DNA of 64,000 bases from Rhizopus arrhizus (GCA_024220505.1 JAKZZE010000007.1:1364001-1428000); one strand, 5' to 3'; counted from the first letter of the stretch, positions 43,536 through 54,472 are shown. Translations and numbers: made by a program. Notes: generated by a model not told the origin, from the sequence alone.

Positions 43536-44349
43536 GGTATCTCTTTATTAAGTTAAGATAACTATGATTAAGATTAAAAAATAAATTCTACATGTAAAAA
43601 GTGAGAGTATTTATAGACATGATACGGATAAAGAATTAGGACAGATTTATAATCAATTTGACAGAATAGATGATTACTATTTCTAATTATTAGTTTAGCC
43701 TGTTCCTAGCTTGTATTGTCAATTATGCTATTGGGATGGTTTCAGATATAATTATTTAAGGAGACGGTACGGATGAATATAAAGACTTTTAGTTCCGTGA
43801 TTGGATATCATTGCTAATAATAATATCTCAGTCAGGATAAATGTTTTCATGACTAATGATGATCCGGTAAGTAATCGTCATTCCTTATTCAACGTGCTCA
43901 TACTATCACTAAACTATATTACAACCATGTCATCTTATTTGACTATGTGAAGTTAATATGAATAAAGCTTAATATAAAAATCTAATCAAAGTATTTTATT
44001 GATCTGTGTTGGGAATAATGTTATAAATGATTCCAAGTTACAGTGGGTGGAAAAATGGTTCCAATGTTTTCGTCTCGCAACTTTAACGCTTTATAACTTT
44101 TGAACTACAAATGGTAACGACTCACAAAAACATGCATTTTGTAGCGCTTTTGCAGCTTATATTAGTGTAAAAATATTTTGTTTGAACTGTTACACAATCG
44201 GGAATAAATTAACATTAAGTACAAAAACCAACATTGGAACCATTTTTCCACTACAACTCTAGATAACTTTATTTGTTATTTAATGGAATTTTCACTAGAG
44301 CGTTTTAGCTGATTATGAGTCATACCATTCCGGCTATCGCCGAAAAAGT

Positions 44350-44576
44350 TGTCGCGAGACTGAGTCTGCCATTGAAAATACTTCAATATAATTGGTATAT
44401 CTCGTTTGCAAAGATAATTCTAGAAGGATAATTAGTTTAACAAAAAGATATAAATACTCAACGCATCTTTATTAAATAAAGGACTTTAACTTTAGTTTTC
44501 CCAAACTTCTTGATTAATATTTTCTTCCAGCCTCAAATAAGGCGACTGTTAATTCTGAATTACCCCGCTCATTTCA
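44350..44576 (+). repeat. Gyp4 5' LTR (227 bp)
   Basis: It starts TGTCGCGAGAC and ends CTCATTTCA. TATAAATACTC near 44450 and AATAAAGG near 44473 are promoter- and poly(A)-like. Confidence 0.93.
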
Positions 44577-44588
44577 TGGTGGAGAAGC
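44577..44588 (+). promoter_or_regulatory. Gyp4 primer-binding site
   Basis: TGGTGGAGAAGC follows the 5' LTR without a gap, as expected for a tRNA 3'-end complement. Confidence 0.75.
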
Positions 44589-44623
44589 TGCTTTGTATCC
44601 CCCCGGAAGATCTCTTGTGCTAA

Positions 44624-47600
44624 ATGTCCTCTCAATCGAAATACGCTCCTAAAACCAACCCCTCTGACTCTGTTGCTACTGTTCTAGATGACCTACTCCA
44701 ACTTAACCGATTGCACGAAGCCCCTATCATCGATCCTTACGATGGGAAGGGTAACATCAATCAATGGCTCCGTTTATACAACCTCAACGCAAGCGATCTT
44801 GATATCAGCGACGCTACCAAACGTCGTCAAATCACCAAATATCTGCCTCCTGACATTCGTTCCTGGGTCTCTCTCACTCGTGCACGCTACCCCACTTGGG
44901 CCGAACTTCAAGGAGCACTTATAGAAAATTATGGTATTCCTCCATCAAAAGAAAAGAGGTTGATCCTCAATCGCTTGAAAGCCTTAAAACAAGACAAACT
45001 TCCAACTCGTCGTTTTCGCAACCAGTTCGAAGCTATTGTTCTCGAGTTTCCCGCTGATCACACTCCTCCTGCTGACGAGTTGCGCCTGATCTATTTACAA
45101 AACATGTCTCCGGCACTCAAAGCTCTGGTCGTACCTAACGTCTCTGTAACTGACTCCTGGAAAAGCGTGTCTGAACTTGCAATTGATCGTGAGGAAGCAC
45201 TATGTATGGACGAATCCCTTCTGTCTGTACAACAACCTGTTGCCCATATCACTCCTGCCGTCATACAGACACCTCCTAGGGTACAATCTGCTCCAGTTCC
45301 TGTTGACACTGATGTCACTCCAATGGAAATCGATGTTTTCCAACACAGACCTAGATACAACCAACAGCGTCGTTCCCGAGACCAACAACAAAGGCCTAAA
45401 AATAAGTTCAACCAATGGGTTCGTCCTGGTGTTCCTCTGTGTGGACATTGTAATCGCGAAGGGCATTTGTCGAAGCGTTGTCGTTACGCCGAAAATAGTA
45501 ACAACCGCATCAACGCTCTCCAGGAATCCACCCACGTATCAGATACCTCTGGTGTCAATTATGCCGTTCTTCCTACGGATCAAGACCCTTGGGCAGACTC
45601 TTCTAGTTCTGTTGCTGATGCTATACATAGCCTTACCTACCTCTCTCAACCATCTCAACGCCAAGGTCCTCTCTTGAGCTGTACTCTCAACGGTGTTTCT
45701 TCTCGTTGTCTAATTGATACTGGCGCTACCATATCGGCGATCCGAGCTGATATCGCTTCTCAATTGAATCTCGTGGTTGACTCATCTAAGAAGTTAGCAT
45801 TCACTACCGCTACGGGTGTGGATGCCACTTCCCTTGGTACCACAAACCTCGTCGTTCTATTAGGGGAGGTGCCTCTACGTCTTCGGTGTCATGTCGTCCA
45901 CAACCTGGCCCATCCACTGATTATTGGGTACAATGATCTTCGTACAAATAAAGCGATCATTGATACATTTACTGGTCAAATTCATTTCTCTGGTGTGTCT
46001 GGCTCTACTGGTTCTGGCTCTACTGGTTCTGGCTCTACTGGTTCTGGCTCTACTGGCTCTATGGGTGTCTCTGTTTCGGCTGCGTACAAACTTGTAGATA
46101 AACCGACTCCTTGCAGGCTCGTGGAATCATTGAAGCTTCCTGGACATCACCATGCATATGTGCAGATCCGTGGTCCACGTAACGCTCTCACAATGGTTTC
46201 TACTCCTTCTTCTCTGGCTGCTGAAAAATTGGTTGCCGTTGCCGCTGGCGTCGTCCAATTTGATCAAGAGGGTCTTGCCACTATTAAAGTTGCCAATTTA
46301 AATATCAAAGATTGTATTCTTAATAAAAATCAAATCGTTGCTTCTGCCGCGTATTTACCCTCGTCTTCTCAAATTATTCCATACGCTGCTTCTTTGTGTA
46401 CAGTCTCTAATGGCACGAAGGCCACCAATACGTCTCTTGATTTTTCTGCTGCTTTAGGTGATTCACTTTCTGTCTCTGAATCTACCCGTATGGTACGTCT
46501 TCTTGCAGAATATTCGGACTGTTTCGTCAGTCTCCCCTCATCTACTACTCCGTTGGTAAAGCACCATATCGATACTGGCAACGAGAAACCTATTTCTTCT
46601 CCTCCACATCGTGCATCTTCCGCTGAAAATGCCACTATCAACCAACTTATAGATGAAATGCTTCAGCAAGGTATTATACGTCCTAGTAGGTCTCCTTGGT
46701 CTTCACCTGTAGTCTTGGTCCCTAAACCTGACGGTACTTTTCGCTTCTGTGTTGACTATCGCCGTCTGAACGCCCGGACTACAAAGGATGTATATCCTTT
46801 GACTCGCATTGATGATGCATTACACAGCCTTGGTAATGCCAAATATTTTTCTACTATGGATCTCACTTCGTCTTATTGGCAAATTGAACTCGATGAGGAG
46901 AGTAAACCCAAGTCTGCTTTTGTCTGTCGTCGTGGTCTCTACGAGTTTGTTCGCATGCCCTTTGGTCTCTGTTCCGCTCCGGCAACGATGCAACGTCTTA
47001 TGGATTCGGTTCTCGGTGGTCTTAAATGGCAAACTTGTTTGGTCTATCTGGACGATATCATTTGTTTTAGCGCAACGTTCGAACAGCATCTTCAGGATCT
47101 CCGCGAAATCCTCTCTCGTCTGCGTGAGGCCTCTCTCAAGATTAAACTCTCTAAATGCTGTTTTGCTAGTAATAAGATTTCCTTTCTTGGTTATATTCTC
47201 TCTCCCGATGGTTTACATACCGATCCTGAAAAGGTTCGTGCAGTTGCCTCCTTTCCTACTCCTACCTCAGCTGAAACTCTCCGGTCTTTCCTTGGTTTAG
47301 CAGGTTACTATCGCAGTTTCATAAGTAAGTTTTCGGTACTGGCGGCTCCCCTACATGCATTACTCCAGAAAGAGGCCCCTTGGGTCTGGTCCCATGAACA
47401 ACAAGCTGCTTACAATACACTCAAGAATGCCTTACTAACTGCTCCTGTCCTCCGGTTCCCTGACTTTTCTCGTCCTTTTGAACTTCACACGGATGGCGCC
47501 TGCTCTTCAGGTATCGGTGTCATACTCTGTCAACGTGATCCTCGAAACCGTCGCGCTTACGCGATTGCCTATGCTTCTCGTTCTCTGTCTCCGGCTGAAC

Positions 47601-49177
47601 GCAACTACGGTGTATCTGAGGTCGAGGCCCTCGCCATCGTCTGGGGTATTCGAAAGTTTGCACATTATCTGACCGGTACAAAATTCACTGTCGTGACAGA
47701 TCATCATGCCCTCCAGTTTCTTCAGAGTACCCGCTCGTCCGATCTTCGGGGCCGTCTGGCTCGCTGGGCCCTCAGTCTCCAACAACATGATTTTACCATT
47801 GTGTATCGCCCTGGCTCACAAAACACGGGTCCGGACGCTCTCAGTCGTCATCCTGTCTCTGTTCCTGGCTCTTCTATGGTCTGTTCGCTGACGGTCTCTG
47901 ATCTAGCTCTTGCTCAATCCTCGGACGCTTACTGCCAGGACATTCGCGGTTCTTCTGGTTCTTTGCCTCCTGGGTTTTCTGACGAGTCCGGTGTCCTCTT
48001 CTTTGGGTCCCGACCCGTACTACCTGTCTCTCTACGTGATGAAGCTTTTACATTACTACATGCTCATCCAACAACGGGTCATCTTGGTGTGTCACGAACG
48101 GTCCAACGTTTCGCTCGATTGTTCTATTTTCCAAACTTACACGCTTGGGTAAAGAAACAGGTTAATATATGTGAAGTCTGCCAACGAGTCAAAAGTCCAA
48201 ACGCGACACTCGGCCATACCAATCTAACTCATTCCGATACTCCGGTACAGCCTTTCGACACAATCGCTGTCGATACCTTTGGCCCTTTACCCCTCTCTCG
48301 TTCTGGTAACAAGCATGTGGTCGTGGTGCAATGTCTCTTCTCTCGCTATGTGGTTATAGCTCCGGTGCCTGAAAACAATGACTTCTGGGTAACAAAATGT
48401 CTCCTCAAGGTCTTCGCTGAACATGGTCTTGTCCGCTGCATCCTTAGTGATAACGGTAAACCCTATTCCGGCCTCCTTATAAAAACCCTCTCCGAACATC
48501 TGGATATCAAGCAAAAGTTCGCTCCTGCCTACCACCCTCAATCTAATGGTTTAGTCGAACGTTTTATGGCCTCGTTGCGTAACTTTATTGTCTCTTTTAT
48601 GGATCTTGATCATCATCAAACAGTGTGGGACGAACATCTTAACGAGTTTCAGCTCGCATACAACTCAAGTGTGCATGAATCCACCAAGTTTACTCCATTC
48701 AGTCTAGTACATGGTCGTGAAGCACGTTCTCTATTATCCACCGATTTTGGTTCCGTCAAGACTGTTCCCCATATTGAATATCAACATCAGGTGAAGGATT
48801 TTCTTGCTCGAGCCTATGCCTTAATCAACTTAGAAAACATACACACACAGGCCAAAAACGCTCTTACACTCAACGGAAAGCGGAAACAGCCCGATATATG
48901 TGTGGGAGATAAGGTTTTAGTCGACTTTCCCGTTCATTCAAAAGCGTCTTCTGGTCGTGCTGGTAAACTGGTTCGTGCTTGGCGTGGTCCATTTCAAGTT
49001 ACTACGATACTCTCCCCCGATCGCTTCGATGTTGTCGAAATTGCAACTACCAAAGTCTGGAAAAATATACATGCCTCAAGGATGAAAAAGTATGAAAGTA
49101 GAAATGAGGACATTTCCCCAAACGAGCCCCCCGGATGTCGCGAGACTGAGTCTGCCATTGAAAATACTTCAATATAA
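44624..49177 (+). CDS. Gyp4 Gag-Pol polyprotein
   Basis: 1,517 residues in one frame. Gag has a CCHC knuckle near 271 (CGHCNREGHLSKRC). Protease LIDTGATIS is near 363. A Gly-Ser-Thr-rich linker made of 15-bp repeats is near 460-480. RT YLDDIICF is near 808, followed by RNase H. The integrase zinc domain is at about 1145-1190 (GHLGVSRT...CEVCQ); DDE residues lie in AVDTFGP, SDNGKPY and GLVERF; a GPF module is near 1452. The last 13 codons and the stop lie inside the 3' LTR. Confidence 0.95.
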   Translation: MSSQSKYAPKTNPSDSVATVLDDLLQLNRLHEAPIIDPYDGKGNINQWLRLYNLNASDLDISDATKRRQITKYLPPDIRSWVSLTRARYPTWAELQGALIENYGIPPSKEKRLILNRLKALKQDKLPTRRFRNQFEAIVLEFPADHTPPADELRLIYLQNMSPALKALVVPNVSVTDSWKSVSELAIDREEALCMDESLLSVQQPVAHITPAVIQTPPRVQSAPVPVDTDVTPMEIDVFQHRPRYNQQRRSRDQQQRPKNKFNQWVRPGVPLCGHCNREGHLSKRCRYAENSNNRINALQESTHVSDTSGVNYAVLPTDQDPWADSSSSVADAIHSLTYLSQPSQRQGPLLSCTLNGVSSRCLIDTGATISAIRADIASQLNLVVDSSKKLAFTTATGVDATSLGTTNLVVLLGEVPLRLRCHVVHNLAHPLIIGYNDLRTNKAIIDTFTGQIHFSGVSGSTGSGSTGSGSTGSGSTGSMGVSVSAAYKLVDKPTPCRLVESLKLPGHHHAYVQIRGPRNALTMVSTPSSLAAEKLVAVAAGVVQFDQEGLATIKVANLNIKDCILNKNQIVASAAYLPSSSQIIPYAASLCTVSNGTKATNTSLDFSAALGDSLSVSESTRMVRLLAEYSDCFVSLPSSTTPLVKHHIDTGNEKPISSPPHRASSAENATINQLIDEMLQQGIIRPSRSPWSSPVVLVPKPDGTFRFCVDYRRLNARTTKDVYPLTRIDDALHSLGNAKYFSTMDLTSSYWQIELDEESKPKSAFVCRRGLYEFVRMPFGLCSAPATMQRLMDSVLGGLKWQTCLVYLDDIICFSATFEQHLQDLREILSRLREASLKIKLSKCCFASNKISFLGYILSPDGLHTDPEKVRAVASFPTPTSAETLRSFLGLAGYYRSFISKFSVLAAPLHALLQKEAPWVWSHEQQAAYNTLKNALLTAPVLRFPDFSRPFELHTDGACSSGIGVILCQRDPRNRRAYAIAYASRSLSPAERNYGVSEVEALAIVWGIRKFAHYLTGTKFTVVTDHHALQFLQSTRSSDLRGRLARWALSLQQHDFTIVYRPGSQNTGPDALSRHPVSVPGSSMVCSLTVSDLALAQSSDAYCQDIRGSSGSLPPGFSDESGVLFFGSRPVLPVSLRDEAFTLLHAHPTTGHLGVSRTVQRFARLFYFPNLHAWVKKQVNICEVCQRVKSPNATLGHTNLTHSDTPVQPFDTIAVDTFGPLPLSRSGNKHVVVVQCLFSRYVVIAPVPENNDFWVTKCLLKVFAEHGLVRCILSDNGKPYSGLLIKTLSEHLDIKQKFAPAYHPQSNGLVERFMASLRNFIVSFMDLDHHQTVWDEHLNEFQLAYNSSVHESTKFTPFSLVHGREARSLLSTDFGSVKTVPHIEYQHQVKDFLARAYALINLENIHTQAKNALTLNGKRKQPDICVGDKVLVDFPVHSKASSGRAGKLVRAWRGPFQVTTILSPDRFDVVEIATTKVWKNIHASRMKKYESRNEDISPNEPPGCRETESAIENTSI
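45998..46062 (+). repeat. 15-bp tandem repeat in Gyp4 pol
   Basis: About four copies of TCTGGCTCTACTGGT encode a repeated Ser-Gly-Ser-Thr-Gly linker between protease and RT. Confidence 0.9.
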
Positions 49178-49362
49178 TTGGTATATCTCGTTTGCAAAGA
49201 TAATTCTAGAAGGATAATTAGTTTAACAAAAAGATATAAATACTCAACGCATCTTTATTAAATAAAGGACTTTAACTTTAGTTTTCCCAAACTTCTTGAT
49301 TAATATTTTCTTCCAGCCTCAAATAAGGCGACTGTTAATTCTGAATTACCCCGCTCATTTCA
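49136..49362 (+). repeat. Gyp4 3' LTR (227 bp)
   Basis: Same length and, by eye, same sequence as the 5' LTR. It contains the end of the gag-pol frame (stop 49175-49177). The bases before it (CCCCCCGGA) are not a typical purine tract. Confidence 0.93.
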
Positions 49363-49459
49363 AAGTCTACGTGACTTATAAAATTAATTTCTCCCCGGTC
49401 AAAGCTTTTTTTTCCTTTTCTTTCTCCACATATCAAAGGTTTGGAGTATCAGTACACAT

Positions 49460-50490
49460 ATGGTTCGCGCTCTCTCTAAAACAAGCAAGAAAGCATCAAA
49501 TCATTGGTTTTACAAAACAAGCCATACTCAGTGATAATGGAACGTATCCCTAATTTAAAAAAATCTACTTTAAGTAGATATGCCAACAAGTTTTCTCCTG
49601 GTAGAGTAACAGCAAACCCTGTTAGAAAGGCTGCTCTAAGCGTTACCACCAAGTCTTATATACGTAAGCAGATTGTCAATGGTACACTCAAGACTGCGAA
49701 GGCTGTCCATAAGTATCTAGTATGCACTGGCCATAATATTAGCTACTCAGGTACCATTAAGGTTATGAAAAGCATGAACTTCCATGCTAAGATAAAAGTA
49801 AAAAAGCCTTTATTGACTAAGATTCAGAAAGCAAGACGACTAGCATGGGCAGAAGAGCATAAAAACTGGGCAAGCGATGACTGGAGACGTATGGTATTCA
49901 GTGACGAAACAAAAGTCAACGTTTATGGGTCAGATGGTTGCAAATACTTTTGGAGTCGACCAGATAATAAACTTCAACCCCATCATCTCGACTTGACAGT
50001 TAAAGGAGGGGGTGTTAGCATTATGGTATGGGGTTGTATTACCTACTACAGGCCTGGTTATGCATGCTGGATCAGTGAAGGCACAATGAAAGCTTCTGAT
50101 TATGTCGGAATTCTCAGTACAACTCTTATGGATAGCCTTGGTTACTATGGTTACAATCCTCAGGACATCTATTTTCAACAGGATAACGATCCTAAACACA
50201 CATCAAAGCTAGTTAGGCAATGGTTCAAGGACAACAACTTCAAGTGTGACCATACCTTCAACTGGCCATCACAAAGTCCGGATCTAAACCCAATAGAGCA
50301 CATCTGGCACCACCTTAAGCTCAAGTTAAGCGCGTATGATACTAGGGCAAAAGGTGTGCATGAATTATGGGATCGTGTTGAAAAAGAATGGCCTACTTTT
50401 ACAGCAGAAGACTGTAGGAGATACATAGACAGTATGCCTGATCGTTGTAGAGCTGTAATTGCAGCGAAAGGCTGTCATACTAGATATTAA
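49460..50490 (+). pseudogene. MarI transposase with a one-base deletion near the start
   Basis: The family start MVRALSK is at 49460. Compared with MarH, one base is missing within the first 22 codons, which shifts the frame; from about 49490 it is open to GCHTRY (50490). Catalytic motifs FSDETKVNVYG, FQQDNDPKH and SPDLNPIEHIW are intact with DD37E spacing. A shorter product from an internal Met at 49534 is conceivable but would lack the first DNA-binding helices. Confidence 0.85.
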
Positions 50491-51016
50491 TAAAATAAAG
50501 CATGCAGTGGAAAAATGGTTCCAATGTTGGTTTTTGTACTTAATGTTAGTTTACCCCCGATTGTGTAACAGTTCAAACAAAATATTTTTACACTAATATA
50601 AGCTGCAAAAGCGCTACAAAATGCATGTTTTTGTGAGTCGTTATCATTTGTAGTTCAAAAGTTATAAAGCGTTAAAGTTGCGAGACGAAAACATTGGAAC
50701 CATTTTTCCACCCACTGTATGTCAACATATTATTCAGGATCATATCTGATTCCTTTTACTAAAATAAAGTGACTATAATCTTATGTATCCTTAACAGAAA
50801 TAGACTGGTCTTCGTTTAATGCCACTATGGTTCTGGAGCTTCCTCTCACTCGGATCTGTGATACGCTTGACTTCTACACTACTGGTCGTGAGTATTCTCT
50901 TTGGTGCCGACTCCTTATCAAGCATGTTTATACGTTTGACTCTACAAGTGGCCTCCTGAAACGCAAGCCAGTTCTTCCCCGAGCCCGTTTCCGCAATTCC
51001 ATCCTTCGATATGCTG

Positions 51017-51860
51017 TGTTTAGCCAAGTGATGTATCCATCATTCATAACTCGATATGAAAACAGTATTAATAAGCTACATGTAAAATATATCCAATAGA
51101 TAGGCTACAGGTTAATTCGGATAATCTTCATTAAGGATAAGATGCTGCGTAATTGCACGGTTAAATTATATTAAATCCAGGGACTAAATCACAGTCAATC
51201 GCAGTCAATCATATACGAGTATTCTATGGATAAATGCTTATGATGACAAAGATAACAATGGAAGAACACGTAACCATTATCTATTTGTCATCAGTTATAT
51301 CATACTCATTAATTATTAATCCATGACATGAAATATTATCCGTGTATGAAAAGTATAAATAGAGTATCATTTTCTTATTAAATAAAGCAATCTCTTTATC
51401 GAGTCTCGTCCTCTCTTGTTCCTTTCTATTCTTGGATAAATCACCAAGTATTAAAATAAGAGACAAAAACTAAAAAAGACAATAGTTGTGAAACTAAAGA
51501 TTATATATTGCTTTATTAATAAAAACATTTGAGGCTATTTATACTTTTTGGATGTCTGGGTCTTTACCGCTATTTCAATTGATCGGTTAAAAGAATAATG
51601 TGGGAAGGATGGGAAGATAAAGGAAAGATAGTAGATAATCAATAGCCGCTGTCTTCTTGACGAATCAAGGGACAATGAAGTAGATAAATTATTGATCTAA
51701 CGATAATTATCGAATAAGGTTGAATTGAACCGCCGTTGTTGTAATCAGGTTCCGATATAGTCGTGGGAACGCCAATAGAGACAACAGGGCAAAGTTGGCA
51801 ATTGCGGAGATCTCTCATTTATCCATGAATGTTCACTTTACTAGTTGTGTGGATACAACA
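51017..51860 (-). repeat. Solo LTR5 (Gyp5-type), containing solo LTR-a
   Basis: It starts TGTTTAGCCAAG and ends GGATACAACA. TGCTG is duplicated on both sides (51012-51016, 51861-51865). Its sequence differs from the Gyp5 LTRs at several positions. It is split by LTR-a copy 2. Without it, the LINE frame joins. Confidence 0.92.
51029..51443 (+). repeat. Solo LTR-a, copy 2 (415 bp)
   Basis: Same ends and length as copy 1, with CCAAG duplicated (51024-51028, 51444-51448). Confidence 0.93.
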
Positions 51861-52773
51861 TGCTGAGTTGATCCAGAACCAAGCCATTCGCCTGCATGAT
51901 TTCTTTCTCCCGTTCACAGAACGTCAAGCGTCACCGTCCCCTGCTCCTGTGCGTCCGCTGCTCTATCCACCACCAATTCCTGATTTCCATCGAATCATTT
52001 CGCCGGTACTTCCGGATGGCACACTTCTTTTGGCAATGACCACAAAATGGTTCCGTTCTTGTGCGCTACCGCCTTTGCAAACTTTGCCGGCTCACTACCC
52101 GACTGGCTCATCTGCTGCCTGGAACCGTTTTTGGCGCTCCTCCTTCCCTCAACGAGCCCACACAATCCTCTGGAGACTATACCATCATAAGCTCCCGTGT
52201 CGTGCACGTCTCCATCGCCTGATCCCTTCCCGAATCACTGACAAACATTGCGTCTTGTGTGGCGGCATTGACGATGATGAGCATTTTCTTTGGTCTTGTC
52301 CAAGCAAACGACCGTTCTGGAACACTTTGGCCTCTCGTTTCCTCCGAGATCCTCCAAGGTTATAGTATGACCATCTGTTGATGAATGGCCTGCGAAAACC
52401 ACAATTGCTCTCTGGTCTCAATCTATCCCCTTTCGACCTGATTGAGTGTGCAATCTTAGCTTTATGGCAAGCCCATTGGAAACACATTTTTGATGATAAA
52501 CCTTTCTGGCCTGATGAAGCTGCTGCGCGTGCTACACAAATGCTTCGACGTATGCATGCTAAGAATAAGCTAGCACAACCACGTCGTTCTCGCCAGCCTC
52601 ATCCTGTTGTCTAGTCATTCCAAGTTTTGATTCCTCGTTGCTCTCATGATGGTACACCCCATATTATTTTTCTATATTTTCATCCATTTCATTTCATTTA
52701 TTTTGTATCATCTCTCAATTAATAGTGCAAGTCACAGTACAGCACTCGAATAAACACATTTTACAAAAAAAAA

Positions 52774-52926
52774 AATTATTAGTTCCTCTCCTTTTTCTTA
52801 CTTAATAAATAGTAGTTGTTAGCTATTGACTCCTTACTGTTTTCATATTATAAGTACCAAATATCTCAAGTCCGCAACGTGTATAGGCAAAATATGAAAA
52901 CATGCGACCAATTTTGACGGCCACTG
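52774..52926. mobile_element. MarJ: right end of another Tc1/mariner element
   Basis: It ends with the complement of CAGTGGCCGTCAAAATTGG, followed by TA (52927-52928). No matching left end or transposase was found in the window. Confidence 0.55.
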
Positions 52927-52928
52927 TA

Positions 52929-53309
52929 TGTAATAAAGTAATAATGTAAATTACTACGAACAATGATCATCCAAATTAGGAATATCGGACATTGTATCAT
53001 GCCACGTCAAATAAAATCATATCCCGATCCACTCCAGAATATTCTAACAAGTTCCTGAATCAGGATTAATAATTACTTCTTGATAAAAGATGTTAAACAA
53101 TACCAATCATGTAATTAACGCATCGTCTAATATCGATTAATAATCAATAATCATATACTGTGAATACTATTATTTAGCCGTGGATAGAAAAGTATAAATA
53201 CCCTCATATTTTTAACTTGAATAAAGGACAATCAACTTTGAGTCTCACTTATTTTTATATTTGTTGATTGACTTAGTACTTTTTTATACTATAAACCCTA
53301 AATATCACA
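52929..53309 (+). repeat. LTR-f, probable solo LTR (about 381 bp)
   Basis: TGTAATAAAG...AATATCACA with TATAAATACC near 53195 and AATAAAGGAC near 53222. The left flank is the MarJ end and the right flank LINE; no duplication is visible, so the limits are uncertain. Confidence 0.5.
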
Positions 53310-53820
53310 CTACGCCTTTCTGTACCATCTATTTCGCTACCCTCCTCTACAGAAATTGGTTTTAAAGGTATATAATCAAGAACATAACTCCAGTATCGTT
53401 CCACATTCATGGCAAGAATTACGGGTAAGGCTGTTGGCAAAAAAGGGTGATTTAACGAATCTAAAAAATTGGCGACCTATCTCACTAATCAACTGTGATG
53501 CTAAAACTTATACCAGAGTTCTCAACTCACGAATGCGGCAGGTGATACCATCCCTGATCAATCGATGTCAAACTAGGTTTATTCCGAATCGCTTTACCGC
53601 GGAAAATGGTCTCGTGCTTAATATTGTAATGGAACATGCTCGTAAGGACAATCGTCAGGAAATTGCTCTCCTTTTGGATCAAGAAAAAGCCTACGATCGG
53701 GTACACCCCTCTTACTTACGCTCAGTGCTACTGAAGTTCTGGTTCTCAACGGTACTTGTGAGCTCTTTGATTGGGCTATTTTTTGGTAACCGGGTCCGGG
53801 TCAACATCAACGGACATCTG
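53310..53820 (+). pseudogene. LINE piece 2: reverse transcriptase start
   Basis: It reads YFATLLYRNWF, HSWQELRVRLLAKKGDL, LKNWRPISLINCDAK, FIPNRFTAENG, QEKAYDRVHPSYLR and RVRVNINGHL, collinear with LINE piece 1. A stop follows RNWF. It ends at LTR-b copy 2; the last five bases, ATCTG, are the displaced duplication of LTR-b copy 1. Confidence 0.87.
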
Positions 53821-54472
53821 TGTTAAGGATACATAAGATTATAGTCACTTTATTTTAGTAAAAGGAATCAGATATGATCCTGAATAATATGTTGACATAA
53901 CTTGGAATCATTTATAACATTATTCCCAACACAGATCAATAAAATACTTTGATTAGATTTTTATATTAAGCTTTATTCATATTAACTTCACATAGTCAAA
54001 TAAGATGACATGGTTGTAATATAGTTTAGTGATAGTATGAGCACGTTGAATAAGGAATGACGATTACTTACCGGATCATCATTAGTCATGAAAACATTTA
54101 TCCTGACTGAGATATTATTATTAGCAATGATATCCAATCACGGAACTAAAAGTCTTTATATTCATCCGTACCGTCTCCTTAAATAATTATATCTGAAACC
54201 ATCCCAATAGCATAATTGACAATACAAGCTAGGAACAGGCTAAACTAATAATTAGAAATAGTAATCATCTATTCTGTCAAATTGATTATAAATCTGTCCT
54301 AATTCTTTATCCGTATCATGTCTATAAATACTCTCACTTTTTACATGTAGAATTGTTTTAAAAAATCATACAATAGTTATCTTAACTTAATAAAGAGATA
54401 CCAAGTTCTAACAGTATTTCTTTATCTTTGATTGCTATATTATATTTACCTAAAACTCCCCTTTCCTAAACA
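53821..54472 (+). repeat. LTR-b copy 2 (652 bp), inversion boundary
   Basis: TGTTAAGGATAC...CCTAAACA. Left flank ATCTG, right flank ATTTC: they do not match each other but are the complements of the flanks of copy 1. Confidence 0.92.

Larger units (their letters stand above)
44350..49362 (+). mobile_element. Gyp4: complete Ty3/gypsy retrotransposon
   Basis: Two 227-bp LTRs that look identical, TGG primer site, one 1,517-codon gag-pol frame, and a 4-bp duplication AAGT (44346-44349 and 49363-49366). No chromodomain. It lies between the left end and the transposase of MarI. It has higher GC than its surroundings and every domain is intact, so it is a good candidate for activity. Confidence 0.95.
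44041..50717 (+). mobile_element. MarI: Tc1/mariner element with bipartite ends, containing Gyp4
   Basis: Outer ends are CAGTGGGTGGAAAAATGG and complement; TA at 44039-44040 and 50718-50719. Inner inverted copies of GTGGAAAAATGGTTCCAATG are near 44232 and 50505. Without Gyp4 it is about 1,660 bp. Nested in LTR-b copy 1. Confidence 0.93.
42880..50796 (-). repeat. LTR-b copy 1 (652 bp without inserts), inversion boundary
   Basis: It starts TGTTTAGGAAAGG and ends TATCCTTAACA. It contains solo LTR-c and MarI; subtracting them leaves 652 bp, exactly the length of the inverted copy at 53821-54472. The left flank is CAGAT (42875-42879), the right flank GAAAT (50797-50801). These do not match each other but match, complemented, the flanks of copy 2. 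Confidence 0.92.
50797..52773 (+). pseudogene. LINE piece 4: C-terminal end and 3' tail
   Basis: The frame reads EIDWSSFNATM...RNSILRYA, is interrupted by solo LTR5, then continues ELIQNQAIRLHDFF. It includes the C-terminal zinc knuckle CVLCGGIDDDEHFLWSC, one stop after DPPRL (52363-52365), and ends RQPHPVV (52614). An A-run at about 52760-52772 is the likely LINE tail. It belongs with piece 3 (54478-55026) before inversion of the 50797-53820 block. Confidence 0.87.
50797..53820. other. Inferred inverted segment between LTR-b copies
   Basis: Flipping this block back gives each LTR-b a perfect 5-bp duplication (CAGAT for copy 1, ATTTC for copy 2) and restores a continuous LINE frame (DFE-IDWSSF). 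It lies wholly inside the larger inverted segment. Confidence 0.88.

Noticed and set aside
52929..53309. A clean solo LTR insertion with target duplication
   Set aside because: Flanks CTGTA and CTACG do not match, so I report LTR-f only as probable.
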